DNA of 64,000 nt, from positions 60,737 to 124,736 of the forward strand of contig CANQIA010000004.1 in the NCBI GenBank assembly GCA_947624015.1, in the 5' to 3' direction. Below are positions 34,114-42,135 of this stretch, in pieces. Position 1 is the stretch's first letter; the number at the start of each line of letters is the position of its first letter. The notes beneath the pieces were generated by a model. It worked only from the letters and a program-made list of their open reading frames with translations. It ran no database searches and was not told where the DNA came from. The DNA comes from an uncultured Clostridia bacterium (GTDB lineage Bacteria; Bacillota; Clostridia; Lachnospirales; CAG-274). A program made the position numbers and the translations under genes.

Positions 34114-34947
34114 ATGATCAAAATACTTGCCGACAGCGGATGCGACCTTACGGATGATTTAAAAGATCGTTCTGATATAAAAACTATACCTCTTACGCTT
34201 CAATTGGGAAATAAAGTTTATATCGATGACGAAAAGCTTGATACGAACAAATTCAGACAAGAGCTTCTCCTTCACAAAAAGGACAGAAAAACTTCTGCTC
34301 CTCCTCCGGGACTTTATGCCGAAAACATACAGGCTGATGTTCCCAATTTTATTGTGACACTGTCCGCAGGCGTAAGCGGCTCCTACAACAGCGCAGTAAG
34401 CGGCGCAGCCATGTATACGGAAGAGCATGGCAAAAGGGATATATATACTGTAGACAGTATGAGTGCTTCCACAGGCGAAATACTTATTGTAAAAAAGCTT
34501 CTGGAATTAGATAAAAAGGGGCTTGATTTCGAAAGCATAAAAGAAGAGATATGCAAATTCAGAGACGGTATAAAAACCTACTTTATACTCGAAAACTACG
34601 ATACCTTCGTGGACTCGGGAAGACTTAATCCCTATGTTGCAAAAATAGCCAAAATGTTCAATATCATACCTATATGCGGCGCAGAGGGCGGAAAAGCTGT
34701 GCTGAGGGGACAGACACGAGGCATTAAAAAGGCTTATGACAAGCTTCTCAGCTTTATTGAAAACGAAAAGGTAAATACCGAAGAGCGGGTATTGGCAATA
34801 AATCACATAGGCTGTCTCGATAAAGCGGAATATCTCAGAAAGCTTATTACCGACAGATTTAATTTCAAGGATTCTTATATAATTCCCGAAGCAACGGGAC
34901 TATGTTCGCTTTATGCGGATCTGAACGGTCTTATAATAGCATTTTAG
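34114..34947 (+). CDS. DegV family fatty-acid-binding protein
   Basis: A 277-residue DegV protein. The family binds a fatty acid between two domains; FakB members present it to the kinase FakA. Seen are the N-terminal ILADSGCDLTDD, the conserved TSAPPPGLY loop (about 60-68), the LSAGVSGSYNSA lid (about 84-95) with the ligand-contacting Ser, DSMSAS near 116-121 and the C-terminal FKDSYIIPEATGLCSLYA. The start follows AGGGGGA. No fakA gene is adjacent. It converges with the XRE gene through a shared terminator. Confidence 0.93.
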   Translation: MIKILADSGCDLTDDLKDRSDIKTIPLTLQLGNKVYIDDEKLDTNKFRQELLLHKKDRKTSAPPPGLYAENIQADVPNFIVTLSAGVSGSYNSAVSGAAMYTEEHGKRDIYTVDSMSASTGEILIVKKLLELDKKGLDFESIKEEICKFRDGIKTYFILENYDTFVDSGRLNPYVAKIAKMFNIIPICGAEGGKAVLRGQTRGIKKAYDKLLSFIENEKVNTEERVLAINHIGCLDKAEYLRKLITDRFNFKDSYIIPEATGLCSLYADLNGLIIAF

Positions 34948-34953
34948 AGCAAA

Positions 34954-34987
34954 ACAGCCGACGTATTATTTGCGTCGGCTGTTTTTT
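34954..34987. terminator. Bidirectional terminator between degV and the XRE gene
   Basis: ACAGCCGACG (34954-34963) pairs with CGTCGGCTGT (34973-34982), followed by a T-run to 34987. A preceding AAAA allows use by the XRE gene on the other strand. Confidence 0.9.
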
Positions 34988-34988
34988 A

Positions 34989-35384
34989 TCAATATTCTTC
35001 ATCCATCTTCATAGGCTTTATAAGTTCGCCTATATCATATTTATTAAGTATTTTTGCATTTGCGGTAAGTATCTGTATCTTTTCATCGGACATAACTGAG
35101 ACCATGCTTAAAAGAGCCTTCCTGTCCTTTTCTGACTTTGTCATCTTAACGGATTTAAAGCTTGTGCCTGAAGAAATATCCTCTCTGATGAGCTGATCCA
35201 TACTAAGACCGAAGAAATCCGCAATGGCAACAAGATTTACCATGCTTGTGCCTCTCTGTCCTCTTTCGATAAGACCCAGAAATCCGGGAGCCATACCTAT
35301 AACTCTCGCAAAATCATCAATAGTCATACCGCGCCTTTTTCTTTCATAACGTATGTTTGAACCAATTATTTTAGAATAATCCAT
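34989..35384 (-). CDS. XRE-family transcriptional regulator
   Basis: A 131-residue protein with an N-terminal helix-turn-helix (about residues 5-65): IIGSNIRYERKRRGMTIDDF, then ARVIGMAPGFLGLIERGQRG and VNLVAIADFFGLSMDQLI. The rest is a short helical tail (SEKDRKALLSMVSVMSDEKI and on) with no known ligand domain. The start is taken as the second ATG (35384), since the first (35393) lies only one base after AAGGAG. It has its own promoter. Targets are unknown; purE-purK upstream and degV downstream are only neighbours. Confidence 0.88.
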   Translation of the reverse strand: MDYSKIIGSNIRYERKRRGMTIDDFARVIGMAPGFLGLIERGQRGTSMVNLVAIADFFGLSMDQLIREDISSGTSFKSVKMTKSEKDRKALLSMVSVMSDEKIQILTANAKILNKYDIGELIKPMKMDEEY

Positions 35385-35435
35385 ATTATACATTCTCCTT
35401 TTTAATATAGTTAGTTTATTCCTTTTAACATTAAT

Positions 35436-35464
35436 ATAGTAACATAATTTTTATAAATATGCAA
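35436..35464 (-). promoter_or_regulatory. Promoter of the XRE gene
   Basis: Minus-strand TTGCAT (35459-35464), a 17-bp spacer, TACTAT (35436-35441), in the gap after purE. Confidence 0.7.
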
Positions 35465-35481
35465 GCGAAACTTTATTGTAT

Positions 35482-35997
35482 CTATTTCATATCCGAAAGG
35501 TACTTTTCGTAACCTGAGTTTTCAAGAACATCAGCCTTTTTTTCAACCGATGAAGCAAGCTCAGCCTTATATTCGGCGACCTTGTCCCCTATGATATCAT
35601 CAAATGCTCCCAATATCTGTACAGCCAGAAGCCCCGCATTTTTTGCGCCGTTTATGGCGACTGTGGCAACGGGTATACCTGCAGGCATCTGCACTATGGA
35701 GTACAGCGAATCCACGCCGCTTAAGACTCTTGTCTTTACAGGCACTCCTATTACGGGAAGATCTGTGATCGCCGCCGTCATTCCCGGCAAATGGGCAGCG
35801 CCTCCCGCTCCCGCTATTATAAGCTTGAGTCCTCTTTTTCTTGCAGTCCTTGCGTATTCATACATTCTGTCCGGTGTTCTGTGAGCAGATACTACGGTAA
35901 GCTCATATTCAATACCGAAGTCATCCAAGACCTTTGCCGCCTCTGACATTACGGGAAGATCCGAATCGCTGCCCATTATAATTCCAACCTGTGGCAT
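35482..35997 (-). CDS. purE: N5-carboxyaminoimidazole ribonucleotide mutase (PurE, class I)
   Basis: Rearranges N5-CAIR, made by PurK, to CAIR in purine synthesis. The N-terminal [10 protein letters not shown] (8-17), the conserved [13 protein letters not shown] (37-49) with the catalytic His, and the [11 protein letters not shown] loop (63-73) are all present, together with [20 protein letters not shown]. At 171 residues it is a normal octameric class I PurE. It follows purK by 3 bp. The rest of the purine pathway is not in the window. Confidence 0.96.
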   Translation of the reverse strand: MPQVGIIMGSDSDLPVMSEAAKVLDDFGIEYELTVVSAHRTPDRMYEYARTARKRGLKLIIAGAGGAAHLPGMTAAITDLPVIGVPVKTRVLSGVDSLYSIVQMPAGIPVATVAINGAKNAGLLAVQILGAFDDIIGDKVAEYKAELASSVEKKADVLENSGYEKYLSDMK

Positions 35998-36000
35998 TTC

Positions 36001-37167
36001 TTAAACCTCCTCTGATGTTACCTTTAAAAATTTATATGCCCTGTCTGCAATATGCTCTGCCTCGGACAAAGTATCTGCAGTAACAGTTATATGACCCATT
36101 TTCCTTTTCGGCTTAGATTCCGCCTTGCCGTATATATGCACGCAAGCGCCTTTAAGCTTCATTGTTTCGTAAAGTCCTTTTACAACGGCAGGACCGCTGT
36201 GTCCTTCTTCTCCGAGTATATTTACCATTACGGTAGGTCTTATAAGCCTTGTATTGCCCAAGGGCAGACCCGTAACGGCTCTTATATGATTTTCAAACTG
36301 GCTCGTGATACAGCCTTCTATGGTATAGTGTCCCGAATTATGAGGGCGTGGAGCCACTTCATTTATAAGTATGTCGTCATCCTTTGTTACAAACATTTCT
36401 ATGCAGAACATTCCTATACCGTCAAATATCTCCATTATTTTTCTGGCAAAATCCATTGCCTTTAAGGTTGCCTTTACAGGTATATGCGCCGGCACAAGCG
36501 TCTTATGGAGAATACTGTCAATATGCTCGTTATCCCCTACGGGATATGTAACAACATCGCCGTTAAGGCTTCGGCAGGCAAGTATAGAGGTCTCCATTTT
36601 GAAATCTATCATTTTTTCTGCCATAAGCCCGATACTTCCGCCGCCAAGCTGCATCCATGCATCGTCAATGTCCTCTTTGCTGTGTACAACGGCATTTCCC
36701 TTTCCGTCATAGCCTCCTGTCCTTGCCTTGAGCATATATGGATAGCCGTATTTTTCTCCGGCTTCTTCCATATCCTTCATTTTATCTATCTTCATAAAAT
36801 CAGGAACGGAAATATCCTCTTTTTGCATAATATATTTTTGTGTATACTTATCCTGTATTATCTCAAGACTTTTTGCCGTAGGATATACTTTATATCCTTC
36901 TTCCTCAAGCTTTTCCAAAGCCTTGGCGTCTATATGCTCAAATTCATAGGTTATAACATCGGACTTGTCAGCCAGAAGCTTGAATGCTTCTCTGTCGTCA
37001 AAAGCAGCGACTATATGTTCATCGCAAAGGCTGTGGGCGGGACAATCCTCCGAGGGATCCAGCACCGTTACATAAAAGCCCAGCTTCTTTGCCTCAAGGA
37101 GCATCATCTGACCTAACTGACCGCCGCCTATTATACCGATTTTTGTTTTAAGATAATTCTTTTCCAA
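36001..37167 (-). CDS. purK: N5-carboxyaminoimidazole ribonucleotide synthase
   Basis: ATP-grasp enzyme carboxylating AIR to N5-CAIR with bicarbonate. The N-terminal IGIIGGGQLGQMMLLEAKKL nucleotide-fold segment, the central ATP-grasp part with KARTGGYDGKGN, and the C-terminal NEVAPRPHNSGHYTIEGC metal/ATP site are all visible. The start is taken as TTG 37167, which has GAGG 8 nt upstream; GTG 37176 would lie within a few bases of the predicted transcription start. The final length is about 388 residues. Its promoter overlaps the 3' end of the GH43 gene. First gene of purK-purE. Confidence 0.94.
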   Translation of the reverse strand: MEKNYLKTKIGIIGGGQLGQMMLLEAKKLGFYVTVLDPSEDCPAHSLCDEHIVAAFDDREAFKLLADKSDVITYEFEHIDAKALEKLEEEGYKVYPTAKSLEIIQDKYTQKYIMQKEDISVPDFMKIDKMKDMEEAGEKYGYPYMLKARTGGYDGKGNAVVHSKEDIDDAWMQLGGGSIGLMAEKMIDFKMETSILACRSLNGDVVTYPVGDNEHIDSILHKTLVPAHIPVKATLKAMDFARKIMEIFDGIGMFCIEMFVTKDDDILINEVAPRPHNSGHYTIEGCITSQFENHIRAVTGLPLGNTRLIRPTVMVNILGEEGHSGPAVVKGLYETMKLKGACVHIYGKAESKPKRKMGHITVTADTLSEAEHIADRAYKFLKVTSEEV

Positions 37168-37186
37168 AACAAGCACCTCATTTGTA

Positions 37187-37215
37187 ATTATAGCATACTT
37201 TTCATATGTTTACAA
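37187..37215 (-). promoter_or_regulatory. Promoter of purK-purE inside the GH43 3' end
   Basis: Minus-strand TTGTAA (37210-37215), a 17-bp spacer, and TATAAT (37187-37192) extended by an upstream TG (TGCTATAAT). The -35 box lies in the last codons of the GH43 gene. The leader would be only 10-20 nt. Confidence 0.75.
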
Positions 37216-38719
37216 TATTCTTATCTTCATATCTGAAGTATTCAAAATCGGCAGGTGTCCTTGCGCCGTTTCCGCCGTTAAGGGCAAATATACCCACAAG
37301 AGTACCCGTGTGCCGCTTTCTGTCTCCCGGCACCCCTTCGTCACAGAGATATATACAGTTTTCAAGAAGAGCAAGCTCCTTCCATGTGATATTATCATGG
37401 CTGTATAAAAATCTCCTGGCAAGTCCTCTTACCTCTGTGCGCAAATAAACGGTACTACTGTCATAGGGAGCAAAGGCTATCCTTTCCTCTCCCATGTTTC
37501 GGTTTATAACAAGCTCTATACCGCCAAAGCATATATTGAAGCGTATATATGTGGCTGTTGAATAATAGCAGGTAAGCCCTGCGTGTTCTCCTTCTGAGCC
37601 GGGCGTAAAGCTTACCTTTGTTTCGGCATCATAGCTAAGCTCCTGCTCACGTCTTAAAAGAGTGTTTTTTGCCCTTATATCCTGCAGCTTTCCGTCGCAG
37701 GTGTAAAGTCTGAGTCCCTCTTTTGTAAACTGCCAACAGCTCTCATCGGGATTTCTTACCCATTCCCAGTCGAGAGAAAGTCTGCCTTCCTTAAAATCAT
37801 AAAAAGTGCTGCCCGTATATTGTGTTATGGGCAGGTTCGGCATTTCCTGTTCGCTGCTTGGTTTTCCGTCATTTATTATAAACCAGCCGTCATCCGTCCA
37901 TTTTACAGGATCCAACCCTGTCTCTCTGCCTATTGTAGTATAATTTCCACCGTTTTTTCTGCCGCAAAGATACATACAATACCACTGCCCCTTATGGGTC
38001 TCTACAAGCATACCGTGACCGCTTCTCTGTATCTGAGCTTCGGGATCCGTCTGTCTTAAAACGGGATTATAGGGACAGCTTTCATAAGGGCCGTAAAGGC
38101 TTTTGCTCCTGGCAACATTAATACCGTGTCCGTAGCCTGTTCCGCCCTCGGCTACCATTGCATAATACCAACCGTCCTTTTTAAATATATGAGGTCCTTC
38201 GGGACATCTTTCTCCCGTTCCCTGCCATACCTGTACCTTTTCGCCAATTATCTCTGTACAATCGTCATTAAGCGGCACCAGACAGGCTCCCGGCGCTATT
38301 ACCATATAGTGTCTTCCGTCATCATCTATAAAATGAGAAGGATCTATATCGTCTACGGGCAAAATGGCAGGCTTACCGTAGGGACCTTCCGGCTTGTCCG
38401 ATCTTAAAACGAGCTGGCTTCTCATAGGCTTGTCCTCATCATTGTGTCTTAATGTGGCAAATATGTAATACACGCCGTTATGATAGGAGATATCGGGCGC
38501 CCATATGCCTCTGGAGTCCAATATTTCGGACAGGTCGAGATATTCGCTTTTTGTTATTGCGTGTCCTATTATCTCCCAGTTTACAAGGTCTTTTGAATGG
38601 GATATAACAATAGCGGGAAAATATTGAAATGTGGAATTTACCTTATAATAATCCTCGCCTACTCTTATTACAGAGGGATCGGGAAAAAAGCCTCTGTGTA
38701 CCGGGTTGTGATATTTCAT
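37202..38719 (-). CDS. Glycoside hydrolase family 43 (beta-xylosidase/arabinosidase type)
   Basis: A five-bladed beta-propeller glycosidase followed by a beta-sandwich. The three GH43 acidic residues are visible: Asp in RGFFPDPSVIRVGEDYY (catalytic base), Asp in DIDPSHFIDDDGRHY (pKa tuner), and Glu in GTGERCPEGPHIFKKDGWYY (acid). The C-terminal part (about 310-500) resembles the concanavalin-like domain of GH43 xylosidases. No signal peptide, so it should act in the cytoplasm on imported oligosaccharides. It is 505 residues long. It has its own promoter and GGAGG. It is not next to a transporter, so whether it splits xylo-, arabino- or galacto-oligosaccharides is open. Confidence 0.93.
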   Translation of the reverse strand: MKYHNPVHRGFFPDPSVIRVGEDYYKVNSTFQYFPAIVISHSKDLVNWEIIGHAITKSEYLDLSEILDSRGIWAPDISYHNGVYYIFATLRHNDEDKPMRSQLVLRSDKPEGPYGKPAILPVDDIDPSHFIDDDGRHYMVIAPGACLVPLNDDCTEIIGEKVQVWQGTGERCPEGPHIFKKDGWYYAMVAEGGTGYGHGINVARSKSLYGPYESCPYNPVLRQTDPEAQIQRSGHGMLVETHKGQWYCMYLCGRKNGGNYTTIGRETGLDPVKWTDDGWFIINDGKPSSEQEMPNLPITQYTGSTFYDFKEGRLSLDWEWVRNPDESCWQFTKEGLRLYTCDGKLQDIRAKNTLLRREQELSYDAETKVSFTPGSEGEHAGLTCYYSTATYIRFNICFGGIELVINRNMGEERIAFAPYDSSTVYLRTEVRGLARRFLYSHDNITWKELALLENCIYLCDEGVPGDRKRHTGTLVGIFALNGGNGARTPADFEYFRYEDKNIVNI

Positions 38720-38749
38720 ATGGAGCCTCCTGAATATTCATATGCAATT

Positions 38750-38778
38750 ATTTTACAACAACGCAGTGATAAAAGCAA
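38750..38778 (-). promoter_or_regulatory. Promoter of the GH43 gene
   Basis: Minus-strand TTGCTT (38773-38778), a 17-bp spacer, TAAAAT (38750-38755), about 31 bp from the start codon. Confidence 0.65.
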
Positions 38779-38780
38779 CA

Positions 38781-38817
38781 AAAAAATAAAAGGGTATAAA
38801 TACCCTTTTATTTTTTT
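38781..38817. terminator. Terminator of the DUF5684-like gene
   Basis: AAAAGGGTA (38788-38796) pairs with TACCCTTTT (38801-38809) across a 4-nt loop, with A-runs and T-runs on both sides. Confidence 0.85.
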
Positions 38818-38822
38818 AAGTA

Positions 38823-39332
38823 TTAAAGATCGGCACCCTTATATTCTGACTTGCCATATCCTAATACAAGAATGAATATGGGCCAAAGGAAAATAAGACC
38901 GATAGCATAACCCACACCGTGACCAAATGCTCTTGAAAGCTTGAGCGCTGTCATGACCTGGATCACAATATTCAATATAAGAACTATAACGGTTATAATT
39001 ATAAGGAACGTGCTTGGCGCTTGCGCCGGATCGCTGAACTGATTTAAAAGATTAAGCACAAAAAGCGCTACAAAAGATATCCAGAACCACATGGGCTTCC
39101 ATGATATCTTATACTGTATATAGCTGTTATAAACAGGTATAATACTCTTCCAGCCCGGCTCTCCTGCCTTTGTAAATAATTTCCAATAGGCAATGATCTG
39201 GAATATCCATAAAATAATGAGAAATGCAAAAATCATTCCTGCGCCTATGCCAATTATTCCGCCTACGGCTGCACCGCCGAGAGCAGCTTCCTGTTGTTCT
39301 GCCGTAAGTCCTGCCAATGTTGTTGCTTCCAT
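38823..39332 (-). CDS. DUF5684-like small membrane protein
   Basis: A 169-residue protein with four to five hydrophobic segments: a Gly/Ala-rich first one (LGGAAVGGIIGIGAGMIFAF), then IILWIFQIIAYWKLFTKAGE, PGWKSIIPVYNSYIQYKISW, a long Ile-rich pair and an ending IGLIFLWPIFILVLGYGKSE. The motif AYWKLFTKAGEPGWKSIIP is the mark of the DUF5684 (signal-peptidase-associated type) family of unknown function. The start at 39332 has AAAGGAG upstream; the longer reading is rejected. A strong promoter lies ahead. Confidence 0.85.
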   Translation of the reverse strand: MEATTLAGLTAEQQEAALGGAAVGGIIGIGAGMIFAFLIILWIFQIIAYWKLFTKAGEPGWKSIIPVYNSYIQYKISWKPMWFWISFVALFVLNLLNQFSDPAQAPSTFLIIITVIVLILNIVIQVMTALKLSRAFGHGVGYAIGLIFLWPIFILVLGYGKSEYKGADL

Positions 39333-39387
39333 GGTTGATTTCACTCCTTTTCTAATATTAAAAGCTCTGCTTTTTATTATCAAATCC

Positions 39388-39416
39388 ATTATAACATAAA
39401 TTTACATTTTTTTCAA
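39388..39416 (-). promoter_or_regulatory. Promoter of the DUF5684-like gene
   Basis: Minus-strand TTGAAA (39411-39416), a 17-bp spacer, TATAAT (39388-39393) with an upstream TG (extended -10). Confidence 0.85.
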
Positions 39417-39479
39417 TATGAAATGTATTTGTAATATTGCTGTTTATGCTGTTAAAATGACCTTTTGTGTCTTTTGCTT

Positions 39480-41963
39480 TTACTTAGAGGCATATATGGC
39501 AGATCTTGTATCCGCATCCCATGTAACGTCTATATCAAGCGCCTGTCCCAAAGCTCTGAAGGGTATATACATTCTGCCTTCCTTTATCTCAGCCTTGACG
39601 CCGTTATCCATTTCAACAGCCCTATTTCCTATCATCATTGTACTGCTGCCGACTTTAAAGCTTACTGTACCTTCGCCTACATAGAGAATAGCCGTTTTGT
39701 TGTAGGCATCCCACTGTATAAGCGCATTGTCGTCTGCATCGGAAATATCATTTCCTCCAAGGGCAACGGATATATATCTGAGGGGTACAAGAAGAGAATC
39801 GGAGTCTGCCTGTATATAGGGTCTTGCATTCATCTCATAGGATGTGTTTCCTACTGTCAGCTTATTGCTGCCTGCCGTAACTTTTACGTCGGACAAATTA
39901 ACGCTGTCATTATCCCTTGTAGTTTCCTCTGTTTCCTTTTCTGCGGTAGTCGTTTCGGTAATTACGGAGCCGACGTTTCTTATCTTACCGCCTCTGCTTG
40001 CTCCCGATGATGAAGCTATGGCTTTTGTTGTGGACTCTGTATCCGTCTCCTCAACGCTTTCTGAAAGCGTAAGCACAGGGAAGCCTGCCTCCCATTGACC
40101 GTAGGATTCTATTACCCCTGCGCCGCTGTAATTGTTTACATAGACCTCCTGCTGATCCTCATAAAGCTTTATGCTGTGAGGTCCGTCTGTTACAGTAAAG
40201 CTGAGAACACCGTCTGTATCTATAATGCCCTCCGATCTGACTCCGTCTATATATAAACCTGTTTTACCTGCAGGGGCAGCCTGACCGTCTGCACTGTTCA
40301 CTCTTACATTTGCAGTATATTCCTTGGGCTTATATTCGCCAACGGTCTTTATCCTGCCATATGTAACGGGTAAAGAAAGCGCCTTTGAGCCATTATCCGT
40401 AAGCTCTTTGATATAGTCTGTCACCGCCTGTTCAAGACCGCTGCCCTCTCCTGCCAAGGGAATGTCCTCCAGAACTCCCAGTCCTATAACATAATCGTTT
40501 GAGCCAAGCAGGATATCTGTATCTCTGTCATTTCTGTCCAGAGCCTCGCTCTGATCATCTAAATATACTGCCTTTACTCTTTCGCCCTTTTCTCCGTTAG
40601 GATCATATTCGAAGCGCATACCTCCTATCTGCAAGAAGCTGCCTGAATAAGCCGCATCCATAAAGCCTGTGTCGTTATCCTGCCAATTTACCGTGGAAAC
40701 AGAGCTCTCCAGCATATCGTATATTACGGCGGGAGAGACTACCTTATACATGATCGTATTTGCAAAAGGCAAAGCGTTTATAATATGTCCCACGGTAATA
40801 TCGCCGTTGGGTACGGCAGATCTGAAGCCGCCGCCGTTTACAACAGATACGATAGGCATACCCTTGTATTCTTCGGGAATGATCTCATTGACGCCTGCAA
40901 TGATAGCGTCTGATATAAGGCTGCCGAAATTGGTCTCGCCAACTCTTGACTCGGCTATCTGATTTATAGAACCGCCCCAGAGAGTACCCTTTGTCTCTCC
41001 TATTTTTTCCTTGAGCATTACCTCCTGGCTTGCGGTAATGTCTTTAAGCTTTTCCGCAGTCTGCTCATCGGGTGCTATGTCCTTGAGATCTTCTGCCGTA
41101 AGCAGTGTTTCGGTTATATCGGCATTGCCGTTTTCATCAACTGTGATCTCCATTTTTCCAAGTCCGCTGAGACCTGTGCCTGTCTGACCTATTACAATGT
41201 TTCCTACCTTTTCGTTTAAAACGGAATGGCTGTGTCCGTCAATAATGGCATCCAGCTCCGTATCTGCCATAGCCTCCGCAAGTTCTCTGCTTGTGCAGTC
41301 TGCCTCTTCCTCCAAAATACCCATATGAGTAATGGCTATTATAACATCGGCGCCTCTTTCATCAAGGCTTTCTACCTGTTCTTTTGCGGTATCCACCTCG
41401 TCTTTGAACTCAATGCCAGCAATACCCTTTGGATTTGTGGAGGTTGCGGTATTTTTTGTAGTAAGACCAAAGAATCCTACCTTAACGCCGTTTTTTTCTA
41501 TTATTGTACTGCATCCGTCAGAATCTCCCTCGGAAAAGAACGGCTCCCCTTCATAATATGTGTTGGCTGAAATAATAGGAAAATCCGCTATTTCCATAAA
41601 TTTCCTAAGCTGAGCCAGACCATAATCAAATTCATGGTTGCCTGCCGCCATAACGTCATATCCTGCAGTATTCATAAGCTCTATTACATCCTCTCCCTTT
41701 GAAAGGGATGCAAGAGCAACTCCCTGAGCGGCGTCTCCTCCGTCTGCAAGTATGGCATTATCATACTGCTTTTTCATAGCTGCCACTTTATCTACACCTA
41801 TAACGCTGCCTGAACCCTGAAGGCTTCCGTGCATATCGTTTGTATGAAATACGACAACTGTTCTTTCTCCGCTTTCGGCACTGTATGCGACCATAGGCGC
41901 AGAAGTCATAACAACTGACGCCGCAATAGCCGCAGCAATGCCTCTTCTTATGCTGAGATACAT
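39480..41963 (-). CDS. Surface 5'-nucleotidase with C-terminal stalk (copper amine oxidase-like) domain
   Basis: Exported phosphoesterase of the 5'-nucleotidase / 2',3'-cyclic-nucleotide phosphodiesterase family, likely releasing phosphate and nucleosides outside the cell. A signal peptide (about 1-28, ending MVAYSAE) is followed by the calcineurin-like domain with VVFHTNDMHGS, ADGGDAAQG, AAGNHEFDYG, IAITHMG and IDGHSHS. The 5'-nucleotidase C-terminal domain (about 330-510, with NGGGFR) comes next, then a Ser/Thr/Glu-rich linker. Last are two copies of a copper amine oxidase N-like (stalk) motif, YIQADSDSLLVPLRYISVAL and GRMYIPFRALGQALDIDVTW, that may attach to the wall. The start is placed at ATG 41963 (GGGAG upstream); an 85-residue longer reading lacks signals. 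Length 827. Confidence 0.9.
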   Translation of the reverse strand: MYLSIRRGIAAAIAASVVMTSAPMVAYSAESGERTVVVFHTNDMHGSLQGSGSVIGVDKVAAMKKQYDNAILADGGDAAQGVALASLSKGEDVIELMNTAGYDVMAAGNHEFDYGLAQLRKFMEIADFPIISANTYYEGEPFFSEGDSDGCSTIIEKNGVKVGFFGLTTKNTATSTNPKGIAGIEFKDEVDTAKEQVESLDERGADVIIAITHMGILEEEADCTSRELAEAMADTELDAIIDGHSHSVLNEKVGNIVIGQTGTGLSGLGKMEITVDENGNADITETLLTAEDLKDIAPDEQTAEKLKDITASQEVMLKEKIGETKGTLWGGSINQIAESRVGETNFGSLISDAIIAGVNEIIPEEYKGMPIVSVVNGGGFRSAVPNGDITVGHIINALPFANTIMYKVVSPAVIYDMLESSVSTVNWQDNDTGFMDAAYSGSFLQIGGMRFEYDPNGEKGERVKAVYLDDQSEALDRNDRDTDILLGSNDYVIGLGVLEDIPLAGEGSGLEQAVTDYIKELTDNGSKALSLPVTYGRIKTVGEYKPKEYTANVRVNSADGQAAPAGKTGLYIDGVRSEGIIDTDGVLSFTVTDGPHSIKLYEDQQEVYVNNYSGAGVIESYGQWEAGFPVLTLSESVEETDTESTTKAIASSSGASRGGKIRNVGSVITETTTAEKETEETTRDNDSVNLSDVKVTAGSNKLTVGNTSYEMNARPYIQADSDSLLVPLRYISVALGGNDISDADDNALIQWDAYNKTAILYVGEGTVSFKVGSSTMMIGNRAVEMDNGVKAEIKEGRMYIPFRALGQALDIDVTWDADTRSAIYASK

Positions 41964-42094
41964 ATTTTTCACTCCCTTAAATTTTATATATGCATATTTT
42001 ATCATAAATAAATCAATAAATAAATATGTAAAATCCACTTTGGCGCAGATTACCATTTTAACGTCGCAAAATGCTATCATGTCTATAAAAAATG

Positions 42095-42103
42095 TGATAT
42101 AAT
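42095..42103 (+). promoter_or_regulatory. Extended -10 promoter of the stalk-domain gene
   Basis: TGATATAAT (TG-N-TATAAT) lies 33 bp upstream of the start codon. No good -35 box is seen, which extended -10 promoters do not need. Confidence 0.6.
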
Positions 42104-42135
42104 CAATATACAGATCATATGCAGGGAGGTATATT

